64,000 bases of DNA from Enoplosus armatus (GCF_043641665.1 NC_092202.1:15550036-15614035), one strand, 5' to 3'. Shown: positions 34,112-45,079, counted from the first letter of the stretch. Program-made: numbers and translations. Notes: generated by a model from the sequence alone, not told the origin.

Positions 34112-34267
34112 TCATTTCCTGGAGACTTACCCTAACCCCAACCATAACCACTACTCATCTACCCCTAACCATAACCTTAACCACTGACCCAAAAATCAGC
34201 CCTTTTCCCAATTGCGGACACAGCTTTTGTCCCCAGTTAACTGGTCTTTGGTCTGAAATGTGTCCCC
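34112..34267 (+). repeat. Repeat with telomere-like CCCTAACC blocks
   Basis: TTACCCTAACCCCAACCATA, ACCCCTAACCATAACC and TTAACCACTGACCC are degenerate CCCTAACC-like blocks. They are followed by CAATTGCGGACACAGCTTTT, TCCCCAGTTAACTGGTC and GTGTCCCC, which I recognise as the end of a widespread teleost repeat. The blocks are too irregular to be an interstitial telomere. Confidence 0.45.
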
Positions 34268-34777
34268 GAAGGTAGCCCACGTCAAAAGCACACACACTTT
34301 TGCGCATATGTTTGTTGAATTCTAAAACCGTAAGACCCTCTGCCACTTTGTCCTTTGCTTCTTTCTGCTCTCTCTCTCCTCCACTTGAAACATGAAGGAC
34401 ACGCTGGTGTATGTGTGCTTGTAGATGGATAATATCTAGTAGCTGGGTAGGCAGTTAAAGACATGCTGCACTGCGGACTCAGTGACATTGTCTGTGGCTG
34501 CAGTGACCTTCTTTGGATGTACATCCCAGAGACACCTTCCAGACTAGCTTGTTGCTAACTTATTAAAGCTGCATTGATTGTTTTTATTTTTTGTCCAGCT
34601 GAAAACACAACATCTGACATATTATCACCACATCACCTTTTAGGGGCTGTTGTTTGTCGTTTGCTTAGCTGCAGTTTAAAGAGATCCTATGTCATTATTG
34701 CTGAACAGCAGCCACTGTGGCCACAGGTGACAATTACAGGGCAACGGTGCTACTAAAAGGTGGACAATAGCCATTAA

Positions 34778-34930
34778 TATTACATGAGTACTCAGCAGTC
34801 ATTACTACATTATTACATGAGTACTCCGCAGTCATTACTGCTTTATTACATGAGTACTCAGCAGTCATTACTACATTATTACATGAGTACTCAGCAGTCA
34901 TTACTACATTATTATGTACTCGGCAGTCTA
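34778..34930 (+). repeat. 33-bp minisatellite, about 4.6 copies
   Basis: Units begin at 34778, 34811, 34844, 34877 and 34910, each reading TATTACATGAGTACTCAGCA then GTCATTACTACAT, with few differences. Each unit holds the palindrome GAGTACTC. Because 33 is a multiple of three, every frame stays open, which gives an 11-residue repeat on the minus strand (AEYSCNNVVMT). That is a trivial consequence and not evidence of coding. Confidence 0.97.
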
Positions 34931-35545
34931 TGTTCACCAGCTAGTCTCTAACTGTCTGTCTGCTGGTGGTGTACAGAGGGTTCATCAGAGCTGTCAGAGC
35001 TGCCTGCTGCTGGAAATGAGGTTGATGAGAACAGAGATTGCGAGACAGAAAACCAGAATAATGAGCTAAAAGAGGAAACTAAACTCAAAGTTGGTGCTAA
35101 TCCCTTTGGGTTCATCCCTGCTAGTGATACCTTTACACACAGTTGCACACAGTCATTTGATCCATTGTGAGAATAAGGAATATAATATACATATTAGTGT
35201 GACTCTAATGTATTCTTTAACTGAAGAGGTGTAGCTCTAGAGATGTCAGTATCAGTCAGTTGACTGGTCTTTATATATCTGTGTATATATATTTATATAG
35301 AAATATCTGTGTATCTTCCATTTAGTACTAATTTGTATATGTCATGCCATCACCGTCAAACTAAGATGGTGAAAATATACAATGGGACATTAGCATTTAG
35401 CTTACAGGATGGCTGTGCAGCCTCACAGAGCCGCTAGCATAGCTGTGGACTCTTTGGTCTCTGGTCTCAGGCGTGTCTGTATTTATGTCAAATAACCAAA
35501 AAAAATAAAAAAATAAAAATACAATTCAAAAAACAAAACTCAGCA

Positions 35546-35577
35546 TTAAGCTAATTATTTCATCTTTTCTCTTCCAG
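35546..35577 (+). promoter_or_regulatory. Splice acceptor half of a recursive-splice site
   Basis: Branch-point consensus CTAAT (branch A about 23 nt before the junction) is followed by a pyrimidine tract TTTCATCTTTTCTCTTCCAG ending in CAG at 35575-35577. The tract has only one purine before the CAG. Confidence 0.7.
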
Positions 35578-35621
35578 GTAAGTTGACATGGATCTTGTAC
35601 AGACCAGATCCAGGCCTCTCT
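35578..35621 (+). other. Putative recursive-splice exon (44 nt) between two GTAAGT donors
   Basis: The acceptor CAG at 35577 is joined directly to GTAAGT (35578-35583), so an intron part can be removed and the same site regenerated as a donor. This is the ratchet motif seen in long vertebrate introns. A second donor, T|GTAAGT, at 35621/35622 defines a 44-nt exon, as expected for vertebrate recursive-splice exons. Joined in phase 0 to the 29-codon exon at 2169-2255, it reads GTA AGT TGA, a stop at the third codon. Its inclusion would therefore truncate the product and probably trigger decay. It also contains ATG (MDLVQTRSRPL open to the donor). It lies downstream of the first promoter and upstream of the second, so it can act only on transcripts from the first. 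Established knowledge: such sites occur in long, mostly neuronal genes. The use of this one is inference. Confidence 0.6.
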
Positions 35622-36806
35622 GTAAGTGACTCCACCCTACTGTCTCTGCTTCTCACGTGGCTTCGGCCCCCGTCTTTTTGTTTCTCTTTTTGTTGGATGC
35701 AGTGGATGATAGAGGAATTAAGGTGTATCAGTCAGTAGGATCGATTCATTGTTGGTTTGGGTCTTTCTTATTGACCGGTGAGTGTGGCGCTCTGGGGTGT
35801 GGAGACAGAAGACCGAAGCAAACCAGCATCCTGTCTGATCTGATTATTTGAAACCATCGATATAAATACAGTGTATCAGAGAGGGGGCTTCTTTATTGTT
35901 TTGGTTCATACTGTACTGGCTTAGTCATATCTTAATACTATATGACTGCTCGCACACTTACAAATCTTCCTTTCATTCTCTTAGATATCTTTTAGATGAC
36001 ATATTAGTACCTGCTATAAAGATTTTTTTTTTTATGGTCGGAAACAGAGTTTGTGTGTCTGGAGAGGCTCCAGTGGCAGCAGACTGGCCCGCCAAGATGC
36101 AGAATGTTACTCTGTTGGGAAAACAGACACTGATACTGAACATGCTGGACTATACTTAACTCATAAGCATAGAGCTGCAAGGAGTAGTAAAAGATAGATG
36201 GGTAGTTGAATGGTGAGTGCGATGTGCGTGGTGGCTCCATCGTTGAGGTCTGAGAGGTCAGGTATAGGAAGGCTTGTAATGCTTTCAGTTGGAAAGGGTC
36301 AGATTGCTTGCACCGTATTATGGATATGAGTGGTTCGTTGGTCAAACATGTCAATAATTACATTCCACCACTGAATAGAAGTGAGATTCAGAAGTAAGAA
36401 ATAAGAGCAGCAACTGAGTAAAATACAACTGAGTGAAGACTCAACTCACCTCAGTGACCAGGAAACTAGAAGCACCAGTGTGCTGCATTACATTACTGCA
36501 TCCCTATAATACATGATAATCAGTTTAAATTATAATGCACGCAAGTAGCGGCTGATATTCACCAAACGTTTTGTCAAAATGCTGTACCTTAGAGGTCCAC
36601 ATGTGTCGCTAGCTTTATTTAAGATGCATTTTCAACTCTTTTTTTTTTTTGACAAAAACGGAGACTTACACCAGTTCGTCATGTAGCTTGAGACCTGCTC
36701 GTAGTTTCCATGTTGTCATTGCTTGAGGTGATGCTTTGGTCAAATGCTAACGCCTAGCGTGTGCTGCAGTGTGGCCATTGTGACAGGCAGTAGCGTAGAA
36801 ATATTG

Positions 36807-37011
36807 TAAATGGTAAATGCAGCATGCTGCTTTACAATTTGCCTCTCATTCACCCATTAACACACACTGATGACAGCATGAAGTGCTGGCCTGACCATCA
36901 AGAGCAATGTGGGCTTCAGTGTCATGCCCAACAACACTTGGACATGTGAGCTGGGCATCAAAACCTGCCAACCCCTGTGATCAGTGGACCATCTTGAGCC
37001 ACAGACCGCCC
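36807..37011 (-). mobile_element. tRNA-derived SINE
   Basis: On the minus strand the element starts GGGCGGTCTGTGGCTCAAGA with a Pol III A-box-like TGGCTCAAGATGG. Its B-box-like GGCAGGTTTTGATGCCC is degenerate relative to GGTTCGATCCC. The body ends with the CATTTACCATTTACA tail (complement of TGTAAATGGTAAATG at 36806). This matches a common fish SINE whose head resembles a tRNA. The tRNA copy is decayed. Its tail is also seen at 62321. Confidence 0.65.
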
Positions 37012-37014
37012 AAC

Positions 37015-40000
37015 ATATAATGGATGGGCGAGGATAACTTGAATCTTTAGGTCTGAAATAAACCTGGAACAGGCAAGCCCTCAATTCTGTCCCATTACGT
37101 CATATATAAAATAACCCTTTTAAGATTTTAACGTATGCAAATGCTTCATATGACACCGTGTAGCAGGTAGTTCTAAACAAAGCGCTTCGTAAACAGAAAC
37201 AACAGAGCAGCACTGGCCAAAAATGTCAAGCAGCTACGTGAACTCATGTGCTGTCGCCAGCCAACGGCCTGACCCTCTGCACAGTCAGTTACCTTGTCAA
37301 TCACTGTGTGCTCATGAACCACTGAGGGGGTGGTCACCAGGATATCTCATCGCCTGGACCTGATCCTGCCTCAGAGGCGTGTTTTGGTTCGGGAAGCAGG
37401 AGAGGCATCTTCTGCTCTCAGTTTTTTAGGGTTTGGGTCCGCCTCTCAGACCTGGCCTGGCTTCCTCGTTATCTCTGTGGCGTGACTCTGTGAGACCCGC
37501 TGGCTCAGTGTGCCCTCTGCTGGCGCCCTGTGAGCTCAGACTGTCTTTGATTGCAGACATTTCATTCATTTGTCTCATCTTTCAAATGGGAGGCTCCAGT
37601 CTGGGTCCTGTCCGTAAATCTGCGGTCCTGGGGATCCGTGAAAGATGTCAAGCCTCTGTAGAACCAGCCAACATACACCCAGCTGAGTGAATGACAGAAT
37701 GTGCATTGTGTATGCCATGCTCCCTTTTGAGTAAAGCTGTTAAGCAGAATGCATTAATTATGAATGAAGATGCCCTCAGAGAGCTGTCATATGTTTGCAT
37801 GTGCTTGTCTTGACTATGCATAATTAATATAATAATAAATACCCTGCCGAGGTTAATAACAACAAGGGCAATACTGTGCAGACACGCAGACAGTGTTAAC
37901 ACTGATATAATTGTGATGATTTTCAACTGAACACAGTAGCCTGTGTATGAACACGAAGAACTGAACCTGACATTTCAAGCCAGTCGAGCGGCCCTTTACT
38001 AGCAGCCGCGGCTCTTGTGTCTCTGCTTTGGCTTCCCTGTACAGCTAAGTGAAAGGTGATTTCACAGTGACTCTTATTTCGACACATGCTGATGATGCCA
38101 GTCACTGTGCAAACACAGATCAGATGTCTGCTGCACACTTTCATTTATGGCAAACTGTCAGCTGTGTTATTTTTGACAGGGACAGTAAATGTCTCGTGCT
38201 CTCTGTCCCTCTTGTGAGTGTATGTGTGTGGAAGTGTCTTTGACACGTTAGTGTGTCATGTGAGCTGCTGCCAGGAATAACACCGTACAGTCACAACAGG
38301 CGTGAGCGCTGTGGAAGAAGGTCAGGAGAGGAAGAGGACGCAACACAGAGTTCAGACTTGGAGTTACTGCTCACAGATCAGCTGTTTTTGTTTTATTTGT
38401 TGCAAGCTTAATTTCCAACAATCATAAATTCTACTTAATATCTTAAAGCTCTTTCCATCGCTTTAGTCACATGCAAAGCAATTGTGATTTGTGGTTTTTG
38501 TAATGTTAGTGAACATCCTCAAGAGGGCGCCATTCACCAACTGAAACTCGGTTAGAGCTTGAAGAGACTTGGACCAGTAAAATGTGGTGGTGAATGAGAA
38601 ATGCACAAATTTGGGAGCTAATTTTCTAATGTTAGGTTATATTCGTAAGATAAATGATAAACAAAAGCCCCAACACAGATTCTTCATCTCATCAGAATCT
38701 CATCATTTCACCTCCTGCTGGAGGTTGGCGGTTTTTCGTCTGTTGGTTGGCAAGACTGAGAAAATCAAAGCAGGAAAAAAAAGAGAGTGACAACACCTAA
38801 AATATACAGAATTATTAGCAGGAACAAACAGCAAAAATAACAAACCAAACGAGATGACGTTTTATATGTGCTTGCATATCTGTCAGTGTTCCTGTTGCTG
38901 ACTGTTTGTCTCCACTGTCCTGTATCTCCAAAGGGCTTGATGGCTCTTAAAATTGGTCACACACAACATGCAACACTAACGTTTTATCTTTCATGAAGTT
39001 ATCTGTTCTGTCTGGTGGGGGGGGGTAAAAATCAATACAACTCTTACTGCAGGTCAAAGTGAGTCCAACAAATGTAATCTGGCCCAATTTTAGGCCAAGA
39101 TATTCAGCCTACATTATGAGTCCTGACAAACATGATTTACTTTTGTCCATCCAGACATCCATCATGGACTCCTGCTCATCCTTTTTCAGGCTTAGTATAC
39201 ATTTTTGTATGCAATAACGTAACGGTAAACGAGGACCCGAGATAAACAAGCGCAGTACAAGTAATCCGTTGAAATAGTAATTAAGAGGGCAGGCTGCCAT
39301 TTTTATAAGAACTGAGTCTCCAGTATGTACATTTTTAACCACAGTGAAATCATGAACATCTGCTGCCCCGCCTTGCCTTTGTCATCTCCTCATCTGCCCC
39401 CCCCCCCCATCGGTATTTTCCTCTCCAGCGCCCCTGTTGCCCTGACAACAGACAGACACCTAGGCAAGGGGGTTTCCTTGGAGACGGGACCGATGAGGGT
39501 TCCCCCCGCCCCTCTCGTCTTGACAGCGCGGTCGCAGCACCACCTGTGAATATAAAATCTGATTTCGATGACAAATACAAATCTGAAGCCCCCCCCCCCC
39601 CCCACCCCGACAAACTTCTTTTGAGTCTCTTTGCATTGTCCAGGCTGAGACTGCAGCTGTGGCTCAAGGTCCACATGGAATTTTTGAGCTTTCTGTGTAT
39701 GGATCATGTCCACGAGCACGTTAACGCACGGCTCTATGGCAGATTGTGGATTTGGATTTGAGGACATGGAGGGTGGAGGGGCAGCAAAGGATTAAGAAAA
39801 TCATCTGCTGTATTCGTTCACTCACAATCTTAAAGTGCATCACACAAGGGGCCATAAGCAGCGAGTCGCATCTGTCGGAAACCAAACCAAACAGAAACGT
39901 TTTACTTTTCAAAATTGACCATCTGAAATTTGGCACGATTACCAATCTGACGAGGAAATATTTAAACATAAACCAGAAGAATGCCACAGACCAAACATGG

Positions 40001-40570
40001 CCGCACACTCCGCTGTACAGCTCCTCAATGCCGAGCAAGAACTGTAATTAACCAAAAAACGAACACACAATGTAATGAAAAGCTCCTTGTGTACAGTGGA
40101 AACTGCGGAAAACTGCAAGAGCCGCTAAGCCAAGCTGGAGAAAGTTGTCATCTGAGATCTGCGAAATTGGTCAGCAAAATATAGAGAAAAAGATTCTGCA
40201 AATACTAACTTAATGTTTGTGTCCACCTGATGAATGTAAAGTTCCTTTTGGCTCTGTTTCCCGTCTGCACCAACTCCTGTCTTTGCCTGCCTGCTGTTTG
40301 GTGCACAGCAGGTATCCTGTGCAGTGGATTTGTCAGAGCTTTTTGTTTTCCCTCTGAAGTCATGGCGAAACCAAAACTGTACAGTTGTGGGCTAAAATGT
40401 AACTTAGACTCAACTCAACTTACTAGGTTTTTCCAAAGTTCAGGAGCTCCTGAGCAACCTCCATTGGCATCAGAAGACTGTGAGATGGGTTGAAAGCTTC
40501 AGAAAGGAAGTGGCCCTTGACTTAAGATTTCTTTTTCCAAGCTTAACAAAATGGTAACTTTTTGTTACCA
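37015..40570. other. Mostly gene-free stretch
   Basis: No exon was supported. Apart from the motif cluster at 37.8 kb, only homopolymers (G at 39017, C at 39399 and 39592-39602) stand out. Frames of 85-125 codons on either strand show no domain. Confidence 0.45.
37740..37870. promoter_or_regulatory. Homeodomain/POU-type motif cluster
   Basis: GCATTAATTATGAATGA (about 37750), TATGTTTGCATGTG (about 37790) and ACTATGCATAATTAAT (about 37812) are clustered in 130 bp of AT-rich DNA, including an ATGCATAATTAAT resembling class III POU sites. This pattern is common in conserved developmental enhancers of fish. Conservation cannot be tested here. Confidence 0.25.
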
Positions 40571-40571
40571 T

Positions 40572-40648
40572 CTTTAACTGTGACATCTTCCACATTACAC
40601 ATGGTGATTTGAACCATTGTTTATATAAGAATAGTGGAGCTTCTTTAA
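40572..40648 (-). mobile_element. TTAA-flanked short repeat, copy 2
   Basis: GTGACATCTTCCACATTACA and CATTGTTTATATAAGAATAG lead to a TTAA at 40645-40648, in the same order as the 25.8 kb copy. Internal sequence is diverged. Confidence 0.4.
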
Positions 40649-41200
40649 AGATAAAATGGCGCCAAAACTGATGAAAAATTCCTCATAGATTACCACTTTA
40701 AACTCTAGTAATCCCTGTCTCAGCAGCCGTAAGCTACCAAAGCAGCAGAGGAAGACATCCGTGAGGATTATTTGGTAAAAAGCAGTGATCATGTTGACCT
40801 GTACTGGCCTGCCAAAGGCACCGCTCTAGCTCTCACACAGGTACTTCAAAGAGAATGATCTCGTTTTGGAAGCCATTGGCTCTAATTAGGCTCTGTATTA
40901 AGTTGAACACAGCAGGGTGAAACAGCTACTTATCACCAGAAAGCAGGTGCTGCTCTACTTCCACCGTATACCCCCGACAGGTAATTATTAGACACAAGGT
41001 ATTCTGTAAGGGTGGCAGTGCCTTTAGGGAATACCTTCTTCACTTTCTTCTCCTCTTCCTCTCTTTGTCCCTCCTGTTCTCCCTCTCCGTTCCCTGCTTT
41101 CTCCTCATCCTTCCTCTAACAACATCAGGCCTGTTTGATCTCCAGCACTGAAAACCAGCAGCCAACCGCTGTGCCATCAAAAAAAAAAAGCATCTCTACG

Positions 41201-41241
41201 GTTGCTATGGTTCTTCACTTGGATACAATTACTATAGCAAC
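41201..41241. promoter_or_regulatory. Inverted pair of RFX X-box-like half sites
   Basis: GTTGCTATGGT (41201-41211) and ACTATAGCAAC (41231-41241) are an 11-bp inverted repeat with one mismatch and a 19-bp spacer. The sequence GTTGCTATGG resembles an X-box arm bound by RFX factors. Motif match only. Confidence 0.3.
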
Positions 41242-41559
41242 GCTGTTTGCGAGGGCCTAGGAGGAAGTGGCTCAGTGGGAGACCAGGTAGAGACACACTA
41301 AAAGGCATACACTACATAGATGCACGCGGCACATGCTTCATGTTGGTGACTTTCCAGTGGGCTGTCTCTGGAATTCATCAAAGAATATATTGTTTTCCAG
41401 AACATTCATAAGCTGTACACATACTACTGGAATGGGAGTTTGGAGAAAGTCCTCTAGCCTTGAGGATTAGATTGATCTGAATTAGCGTGTGGACCAGTGA
41501 GGTTTTTGGCTTTGGTCTCTGGGCAGGCAAGATGGTACCAAACCTGGCAACCCTCACTG

Positions 41560-42235
41560 TGATGACAAAACTCCAGGGGTCTCATTTATAACCATTTATA
41601 CCCTTTTCTATTGCCCTCAAAGACCAAAGAGGTCCCCCCCCATTTGGTTTCAGCTATTTGTGACAAATGTAAATCGGGCGAGGGGACCATGACTCATCTT
41701 TTCTGGGCTTGACCTGAATTGATCCAGACTGTGGGCTTGCTTTTTTTGTTTGTTTTTTTGTTTGGGTTGTCCTGAACGCTCCCTAAAACTGCCATATGAG
41801 ATGTTTTTATGGTTAAAGGGTTAATAGGGTTATTTAAAGGTCCCATATTGTAGAAAGTGAGAGTTCCACGTCTTGTTTGATTATAAAGGGGGCCAGTAGA
41901 AGATAAATAAGGACTTTTTTTTTAACTGTGATCGTGCGAAGCTGCTCTAGTGGAGCCCCAGAATAAAAATATAGAGCTGAAATGAGCATCATATGGGACC
42001 TTTTTAACAAGGGGCTCATTGACATGGCGTCTTGTCTTGTCTTTGGAGGAGATTAGGTACTCCTCATCTGACTCATACTGTGGATGTCTTAAGATTTGGG
42101 GGTCCCTTTATGGATTATATCAGAAAGCAAATGGACTTGGCTGATTTTATGTGGCTGAATTTGATGAACGATGACCACAGTGGCAAAGAAAACTGGCTTA
42201 CATTGGGTCAAAAAGTCGGGATATTGAACTGAGTT
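41560..42235 (+). mobile_element. LINE ORF2 C-terminal remnant (L1/Tx1-like), split by a MITE
   Basis: On the + strand a frame reads AICDKCKSGEGTMTHLFWA then stop. The spacing C-x2-C-x8-H followed by FW resembles the Cys/His motif at the C-terminus of L1/Tx1-type LINE ORF2 proteins. After the MITE at 41836-42007 a second part reads LRFGGPFMDYIRKQMDLADF, again like an ORF2 tail (W/F-PFxxYxxK). Several stops show that it is dead. Identification of the second part is weaker. Confidence 0.45.
41836..42007 (-). mobile_element. TTAA-flanked MITE, internally deleted copy D, nested in a LINE remnant
   Basis: TTAA, AGGTCCCATATTGTAGAAAG at the left and ATCATATGGGACCTTTTTAA at the right give matching ends, both adjoining TTAA. 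The body is only about 170 bp because most of the centre is missing. It contains the shared AAATATAGAGCTGAAATGAG. It interrupts a LINE ORF2 remnant. Confidence 0.85.
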
Positions 42236-42646
42236 TGCAGTCAATATAGTGTCCTTATTGATATTAATCAAGAACCTTTTAAATAGGAATTACTGCTGCG
42301 TATCGTTATCATCACTGTGTCCTTTTGTGTTTATCTGAGATGGATGGATGGCTGATCTGACCACCGCATCATCAGTTGCAAGTGCGAGCTGGTCCGGCAC
42401 AGTCCAAGGCTGGATCAGACGTGAACATTGTCACGCTATGGATCGGCCTGTTCGCACAATCAATCCCTCATCATTGCTTTTTTTAGCCACCGTCCTGTCC
42501 AGGTCATCAGCGGCTGCCAATAGCCTCATTAGACCCTGCAGCTGATGGTGCTGTGAGTGGGTGTGTTAGCGACATACAGTGTACTGTATATACTGTACAA
42601 TGACAATGTTTATTCTATATGTTAAAATGACTTCCTTGATGAGTTG

Positions 42647-42664
42647 CGGTTCTATGCAGAACCG
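42647..42664. repeat. Short inverted repeat (7-bp arms)
   Basis: CGGTTCT-ATGC-AGAACCG is a perfect 7-bp stem with a 4-base loop. A stem this short can occur by chance and no T-tract follows. Confidence 0.5.
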
Positions 42665-42777
42665 TCCCGAAGAATGTAAAATGTGTGCAAATAGAAGTAA
42701 AAATGTATTTAATTGTGTGAATCACATTTAGTTTGTTCTCTTTTGTTAAACTATAAAAAAAGGTCTATAGAATGAAA

Positions 42778-42870
42778 TTAAAGCTGCACTAATATTAATA
42801 TTTAATTGATAGATTTATTGACAATGGATCAAAAGACTGTGTAATGAGAAATGGGTCACTCATAATGAGG
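42778..42870 (+). mobile_element. TTAA-flanked short repeat, copy 3
   Basis: TTAA at 42778-42781 then AGCTGCACTAATATTAATAT and GACAATGGATCAAAAGACTG match the reverse of the 25.8 kb copy. The far end is diverged. Confidence 0.5.
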
Positions 42871-42912
42871 AACACCGACAGAGAATTACCACCAGCTCAA
42901 GCAGTTCCCCTT

Positions 42913-43006
42913 AAAGGTCCCATAGTATGCCGTTGTGACATCACAACCTTACAGAAGTCCTGACGGCTCATCTAAAGGCGCAGTGTCTGAATGCAGGCTG
43001 TGTTTC
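42913..43006 (+). mobile_element. TTAA-flanked MITE, truncated copy E
   Basis: CCTTAA then AGGTCCCATAGTATGCCGTT and GTGACATCACAACCTTACAG match copy F in the same orientation. It ends in GAATGCAGGCTGTGTTTC, where a LINE-type tail begins. Confidence 0.75.
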
Positions 43007-43065
43007 AGAATCAGAATCAGAAATACTTTATTGATCCCCGGATTGCTCTCAATTGGCTCCGTTCA
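43007..43065 (-). mobile_element. LINE-type 3' tail
   Basis: AGAATCAGAATCAGAAATAC and TTTATTGATCCCCGG are the reverse of a typical fish LINE 3' end, whose sense strand reads GGGATCAATAAAGTATTTCTGATTCTGATTCT. The rest of the element was lost. It abuts copy E directly, so one inserted into or next to the other. Confidence 0.7.
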
Positions 43066-43327
43066 GTCCTAAGGAGGAGCGAGTCTCACTGGGCTCCATA
43101 ATAACCTGTGGAGGATTAGACTGGTCTCATAATCCAGGATGTGGTGGTCGGGGGGGTTTACTCATTTTTGTACAAACAGAAATCCTGAATGCTGAAGTAT
43201 AATTTGAATCTTAGTGGTGTTACAGTATGTTGTCTGAAGGTCTCTTATGATTTATGATGGTCAGACTCAAGCTTATGGGTGCTACTGTACTGTCTCACAA
43301 CCCCCACCCCTCCCTCCCTCTGTTTAA

Positions 43328-43509
43328 CCCCCCCCCCCCCCATTCTCCCCTCCTTTGATACCCCCCCCCACCTCTCCACCCTTCATAAAATATTCAGAGA
43401 GCCTGGCGCTTGGCCAGATGCCCCCCCCTTCACTGCCAGGCAGGCAGCCAGCTGACAGGGCACGTGGCTCAATGAGGGGCACAAAAGGCGGGGGTGGGGG
43501 GGGGGGGGG
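43328..43509. repeat. C-run and G-run pair with G-quadruplex potential
   Basis: Poly(C) of about 12-13 bases near 43328 is followed by a C-rich stretch and, 160 bp later, a G-rich run (about 43490-43509, GGCGGGGGTGGGG...). The two sides can pair, giving a 'GGGTTGGGG'-like hairpin or quadruplex. It could also cause sequencing error. Confidence 0.5.
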
Positions 43510-44214
43510 TACAAAGAGCCGGTTGGGCTTTAAAGTGCAGAACAGGGGGAGATTTTCATGATGTTTGCACACGCTTATAATGAACCCAGTTATTTTGTAG
43601 TCACAGACCTAGACCCTACACACCATCTGTAAACCTGATGGTTGTGGATCATAAAATTGACAAAACTGCCATAAACCCTTTCTCAAGTGCCACTTTGTAA
43701 CTGTGTTTTGACAGGTTAAGTGTATTATTATTTTTTTATTATCATAAAAGGGTTCTTTTCCCTGAATCCTTCATTACATGCAGAATCAGGGCTGAACTGA
43801 CCTTTTTAAGAGCCCCCTGGGGTGTTCCTGTCATTTTGTCCACCCCATTTATCAATTCATCATCAACGGTAGGCTCCTGTTAAAAGGAGTGAATATATAG
43901 CAAAGATATATTTTATATTTTACATTTGTAATTCCTGTAGATGGCTTTGTTGTTTTCATGTTGATCCGTGTCAAAAAGCCACATGAAACCTACTTTGATT
44001 GAATGCTGTAAAACGATAAAACATGAAAACTTCCAATAGACACTGTACACACACATATATACACATACAAACACAAACATAGCGCAACCTTACAGGAATT
44101 CTACCCTGAAAATCCCTTTTCCCCGCACTACATAAACACCACGCCTCCTCCTGTATCGGCACCAGACTTGTTTTCAGTCAGGAGAGACTTAAATGAGTGA
44201 TGGAGTCTAGACAC

Positions 44215-44238
44215 TGGTGGTGGTGGTGGTGGTGGTGG
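44215..44238. repeat. (GGT)n trinucleotide microsatellite
   Basis: Eight GGT units. The translated His run on the minus strand is an artefact. Confidence 0.9.
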
Positions 44239-45077
44239 AAGAACGTCTGAAGATCTGGATGTGATGAGGAGTGTGGTCTTTTGATGAGCTCCACCCGGAC
44301 ACTGAATGATGTGATGACTGGAGGTGTGACAGGGGAGGAGCGATGTCCACACCGAAGTGACAGCTGACAAGCGTACGTTTTGGCAGCAGCGATACGATTG
44401 GCTGACGGAGAACGTGGGCAAAATCTGGTTGGATAAGTGAGAGGGTGAGTGCCCATGATCAGCTGATTAGAGAAATCCCCGCAGAATTGTCCAGTATGGG
44501 TGAAACTCTCCCAGTGAGGCTGTGTGAAACAGCAGATTATCAGGGCCCTTTATGCTTTGAGGACCCTGGGACGTGCCCCTCTTGCCCTTTGAGTAATCTG
44601 CACTTGCATAATCACAGCCTTTCTTGAGGGCTTAAACCCCCCCCCCCAGTTCTTGAAGAATACTCCAAGTATTACTGAAGGAGGACAGAAGACACAGTGA
44701 GGAGGTTTGCTCTCACCTAAAACCTAGCACCCCTGAAACTGAATCCCCCAAATTTTCCCCCTTCATTTCGTCTTTTTTTTGTGTTTGATGTGACTTTAAA
44801 CTTACATTTGTCTGCGTCTCTGTCTCTCGCCCCTGCATGTCAGCGCAGATTCGCCTCTTAACTCTCCACAAAAAGCTTCCCTCAAAGCCACTTCTTAGCA
44901 CTCTGAGGCGTTCGCTGCTAAATCACTCTGATTGCACTGGGAAGCCTTTATGTGTGTGTGTGTGTGTGTGTGGGGTGGGAGGCGTTCAGTGGCTCTCTGG
45001 AATGTGGGAGTTCTTTTTGTCTTGGCGTGTATGTGTAACATCACTTAATGGAAGTAATGTCAGGCCAGGTCAATGTC

Positions 45078-45079
<2 letters not shown>

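Noticed and set aside
34112..34200. Interstitial telomeric array
   Set aside because: CCCTAACC-like blocks are irregular and lead into a dispersed-repeat end rather than a (TTAGGG)n array.
34730..34940. 11-residue repeat protein read on the minus strand
   Set aside because: A 33-bp minisatellite keeps all frames open; there is no start or splice context.
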